NCBI RefSeq assembly: GCF_002209565.1
Contig: NZ_NJIH01000002.1
Location: 451,824-515,823, forward strand
DNA: 64,000 bases
Direction: 5' to 3'
DNA from: Candidimonas nitroreducens
GTDB lineage: Bacteria > Pseudomonadota > Gammaproteobacteria > Burkholderiales > Burkholderiaceae_B
The notes below the pieces were generated by a model. It was not told the DNA's origin. It searched no databases and was given only the letters and a program-made list of their open reading frames with translations. Below are positions 61,781 through 64,000 of the stretch, one piece after another (the stretch's first letter is position 1; each line of letters begins with the position of its first letter). The translations under genes were made by a program, and so were the position numbers.

Positions 61781-62253
61781 TTGAGTACCAAAGGCCTCGT
61801 GTTGCAGAGAAATCCGCCAGCATGCGCAGCCCGCGAAGATGTCAGGCCAGGCGCCGCCAGGCAGGGGGATTCATCGCGGTGCTTTCTTCGCGGACTGGCG
61901 GAGACGGGACACGGGCCGGCGGCGTAAATGCAGCGGCTTCTAACGATGAAAATGATTATCGTTTAAATAGTACATATCCGATATTTACGAAGTACTGAAC
62001 GCTCGCGAATTTCAGCTACACCAACGGCCCGGACACCTGCCCCCACCCTGACGCAATTGGCCCAGGCCGCGCAGAATCTGGGCAGCCGGGCGCGCAGCGT
62101 ACGGGTGATGGTGCAGGCCGCAATAGCCATTGGCCAAGCATGTCCGTGCGGGGCATGCCAACTCTGCAACAGGCAGCCTGCGGGGCCGCGCGCCCCGCAG
62201 CAGCGCTTGCCTGCAGGCGCGGCAGACGCGCCGCCCCAGTCGCCGCCCTGGTG
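61781..62253. other. intergenic region between efeU and the PCuAC gene
   Basis: Both neighbouring genes are on the minus strand. The stretch holds the Fur box (61942-61963) and an AT-rich patch around it. It also has a GC-rich hairpin, CTGCGGGGC / GCCCCGCAG (62178-62186 and 62192-62200), downstream of the copper chaperone gene. I support no gene here; the Cys/Pro-rich plus-strand frame at about 62057-62428 is antisense to the chaperone. Confidence 0.5.
61942..61963. promoter_or_regulatory. Fur box upstream of efeUOB
   Basis: AACGAT (61942-61947) and ATCGTT (61958-61963) are perfect arms. The minus-strand core GATAATCATTTTCATC is close to the Fur consensus (GATAAT-GATAATC-type repeats). The position, 162 bases before efeU, fits iron-responsive repression of the operon. 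Confidence 0.75.
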
Positions 62254-62742
62254 TCAGTGCGAATGCGACATCGACCCCGACATTTTCCCGGACATCGATC
62301 CCGACATGGCGCCGGCGCTCTTGACCTCGCAGGCCGCAGTCACCTTCTGGCCATTACTGAACACGAAAGTCACGGGAAGGCTCATACCCGGCGCCAGGGG
62401 CTTGCTGGGCTTTTCCAGCATGATGTGATAGCCGCCGGGGGCAAAGTTCACCGAGCCATGTGCCGGCACGGCAACCTGTTTGACCATTGCCATGGTCGAC
62501 ATGCCATTTTTTTCCTGGGTCTGATGCAACATGGCCATGCCGAACGCATCGGTCTGGACGCCCGTAAGAGCGACTTCCTGGCCGCCCGAGTTCGTCATCT
62601 TGAAATACCCACCCGACGGAAGATTTTCGGGAAGCGACCGAATCCAGCAATCGGAGACCGCCACCGCCGCCGGCGCGGCCTGGGCGGCAAGCGGCGCGCT
62701 GCACATTGCGGCAAACAATAGGGCTTTATGTAGAGATTTCAT
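62254..62742 (-). CDS. PCu(A)C-family periplasmic copper chaperone
   Basis: A 162-residue protein. The start at 62742 (M-K-S-L-H-K) gives a signal peptide ending near A-A-Q-A-A. Copper ligands of the PCuAC type are seen: M-L-H-Q-T in the middle, M-S-T-M-A-M, and G-Y-H-I-M-L. The protein ends in a Met/His/Ser-rich tail with repeated S-G-x-M and final H-S-H, a likely extra metal site. It should deliver copper to the CuA centre of cytochrome oxidase or bind excess copper. The DUF2946-like gene lies upstream on the same strand. Confidence 0.9.
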   Translation of the reverse strand: MKSLHKALLFAAMCSAPLAAQAAPAAVAVSDCWIRSLPENLPSGGYFKMTNSGGQEVALTGVQTDAFGMAMLHQTQEKNGMSTMAMVKQVAVPAHGSVNFAPGGYHIMLEKPSKPLAPGMSLPVTFVFSNGQKVTAACEVKSAGAMSGSMSGKMSGSMSHSH

Positions 62743-62999
62743 GAAGTTTTCTCCAATTCGGTAAAAAATTCGGCAGGCCGCAAAGCCTGGGTCAGGGCAA
62801 TTGACGAATATCGCGAGCCACATGCCTGGACGCAGCGAAGCGGGGACGCGACACATGAGGCTCGCCGCCAGCGCCGGCGGTGTGGCGATGCAGGGACGGA
62901 TCTGCGATCCAGGACACCCCCGGCACGGTTTTTCCTCTGGCATAGGCACGCCTGCCATGCATCTAAGGGAAAGCATGGCGGCATTGAAAGTTCAGCGGA
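62743..62999. other. spacer between the PCuAC and DUF2946-like genes
   Basis: No gene supported. Both flanking genes are on the minus strand; an open frame runs through this stretch into the PCuAC gene, but its residues do not resemble a signal or domain. Confidence 0.3.
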
Positions 63000-63413
63000 T
63001 CAGGAAAAACGCGGCGGTGCGCGCGGCAAACCAGAAAGAAAAGTGCCAGCCGGCGTGTAGCGGCGCAGGGGCGGCAGCACCAGCACCACTACAATGAACC
63101 ATAGCACGGACGACAGGGCGGGAGGCAGCGACGGCAAGGCGCCGTCGTGCGTCATCAGGGTGCAATAGCCGCAATCATTCAGGGCGCGCGAAGCCGGTGG
63201 CTCACCCGGCGCATCGCGGTGGCCGGCTATGGGCACATTGAGGGCCGCGGCCGCCTGCCCGGGCCGGGCGGCTTCGGTGCAGATCGATAAAGCAAGGCTC
63301 TGCGCGGCGGCAAAACACCGGCTGACCGTGGGCGCGCAAACCAGCAGCAGCATGGCAAATATGCCAAGCCACGCCACATATTGTTTGCCGCGCGCTGAGA
63401 TCACCGAGAGCAC
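63000..63413 (-). CDS. DUF2946-like membrane/periplasmic protein
   Basis: A protein of about 137 residues if GTG at 63413 is the start; ATG at 63509 would give 169. After a short basic start comes one membrane segment (Y-V-A-W-L-G-I-F-A-M-L-L-L). Then the DUF2946 signature follows, with N-D-C-G-Y-C-T-L-M, and a second hydrophobic segment before a basic end. DUF2946 proteins are found with copper chaperones and TonB receptors and are thought to act in copper handling. A hairpin (63477-63493) lies in the possible leader. The start is uncertain. Confidence 0.65.
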   Translation of the reverse strand: MLSVISARGKQYVAWLGIFAMLLLVCAPTVSRCFAAAQSLALSICTEAARPGQAAAALNVPIAGHRDAPGEPPASRALNDCGYCTLMTHDGALPSLPPALSSVLWFIVVVLVLPPLRRYTPAGTFLSGLPRAPPRFS

Positions 63414-63668
63414 CGCCTGTTTCTGTTTCCGGGCCAATGCAGCACCCGATCGTGCCGCCAGTCCGCACCCTGCATAAAGGGGCGCCGCCCCTTGCGGGGC
63501 TCGATACATTCTACAGAAGTCGTAAAATTCCGGCCGGCTCGCCGAGCCTTCCCGGGGTGCGCCGAGACCCACGGCTCGCACCGGCGCCACACGAGCCCCC
63601 GGCGCCCAGGTATCATAGACGTCTTTATCCAAGGCCGGCATCTTTGCGCAGGCCCAGACCTCCCGCCC

Positions 63669-64000
63669 ATGAGCAATCGCACGCGCCTCATTCCCATTAC
63701 GGTTGCCTGCCCCCTATTCCTGCAGAATCTCGACACCTCGATCATGGCGACGGCCCTGCCGTCGATCGCCAGCTCGCTGGAGGTTCAGGCGCTGCACCTG
63801 AACCTGGCCATTACCTCTTATCTGCTGAGCCTGGCAGTGTTCCTGCCGGCCAGCGGCTGGTGCGCCGACCGCTACGGCGCGCGCAGCGTATTCTGTACGG
63901 CCATCGGCCTGTTCTCCGTGGGCTCGGCCCTGTGCGGCCTGGCCAACTCGCTGCCGCAGCTGGTCGTGTTCCGCGTCATACAGGGCATGGGCGGCGCCAT
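63669..64000 (+). CDS. MFS transporter, DHA2 (EmrB/QacA) type, N-terminal part cut by window edge
   Basis: The first 110 codons are inside the window. Helix 1 carries L-D-T-S-I-M-A-T-A-L-P-S-I, the DHA2-family start. Motif A is at G-W-C-A-D-R-Y-G-A-R-S, and motif B begins at R-V-I-Q-G-M-G-G-A at the edge. It should be a proton-driven multidrug or metabolite exporter with 14 helices. Divergent from the DUF2946-like gene. The C-terminal part and the substrate cannot be judged. Confidence 0.88.
   Translation, partial: MSNRTRLIPITVACPLFLQNLDTSIMATALPSIASSLEVQALHLNLAITSYLLSLAVFLPASGWCADRYGARSVFCTAIGLFSVGSALCGLANSLPQLVVFRVIQGMGGA

Noticed and set aside
62057..62428. Cys/Pro-rich small protein on the plus strand near the copper chaperone
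   Set aside because: Its second half is antisense to the well-supported PCuAC gene, and it has no ribosome site.

Overview
The window looks like chromosomal DNA of a high-GC betaproteobacterium, most likely family Alcaligenaceae (Bordetella / Achromobacter / Pusillimonas relatives). This rests on the core order gyrA-serC-pheA-hisC-tyrA-aroA-cmk-rpsA-ihfB-lapA-lapB, an adjacent OmpA gene and ubiG-gph pair as I remember them from Bordetella, and on four TctC/Bug-type solute receptors that have no TctA/TctB partners in the window. I saw no rRNA, tRNA, CRISPR array, phage gene or transposase.

Region 1 (1-14476, minus strand) is a housekeeping block: DNA gyrase A, serine and aromatic amino acid synthesis, CMP kinase, ribosomal protein S1, IHF beta and the LPS assembly proteins LapA/LapB. 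A plus-strand pair (a racemase-fold protein without the two expected cysteines, plus a Bug receptor) sits between ihfB and lapA with its own promoter and terminator. A repeat-rich gyrA/ompA intergenic region follows, then ompA, ubiG and gph (15205-17461).

Region 2 (17657-25363) is a DeoR-type regulator with a small membrane protein, divergent from a five-gene plus-strand operon: inositol-monophosphatase-like phosphatase, glutamine-synthetase-like ligase, aldehyde dehydrogenase, iron alcohol dehydrogenase and M81 metallohydrolase. It reads as a gamma-glutamylation route for an amino alcohol or amine. Region 3 (25364-29859) holds an unrecognised large lipoprotein-like protein, an ankyrin membrane protein, a small lipoprotein and much intergenic repeat DNA, including the second copy of a roughly 100-bp palindromic element first seen at 17547.

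Region 4 (30089-35955) is an IclR-controlled cluster (Bug receptor, FAH-family hydrolase, VOC protein, LysR) facing an acyl-CoA dehydrogenase gene. Two matching palindromes lie upstream of iclR and of the receptor gene. Region 5 (36201-45027, minus strand) is the strongest candidate for an undescribed system: Bug receptor, two-subunit ThDP 2-oxoacid decarboxylase, aldehyde dehydrogenase, HyuA/HyuB-type ATP-dependent hydrolase or carboxylase, RidA deaminase and LysR. It can be read as uptake, ring or amide opening, imine clearance, decarboxylation and aldehyde oxidation of one unknown compound.

Region 6 (45359-50789) holds a DUF488 protein, a DUF2945 protein, a NasA/FdhA-like molybdoenzyme with an extra helical C-terminal part, and an M20 amidohydrolase. 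Region 7 (50871-57600) has LysR, zinc alcohol dehydrogenase, and an operon of SnoaL-like protein, HpaI-type aldolase, cupin and Tat-exported Bug receptor next to a divergent IclR gene. Region 8 (57615-64000) is the Fur-box-preceded efeUOB iron system, a PCuAC copper chaperone with a DUF2946-like protein, and the start of a DHA2-type MFS transporter. Regions 2 and 4-7 are accessory catabolic modules, each with its own regulator and most with a Bug receptor.
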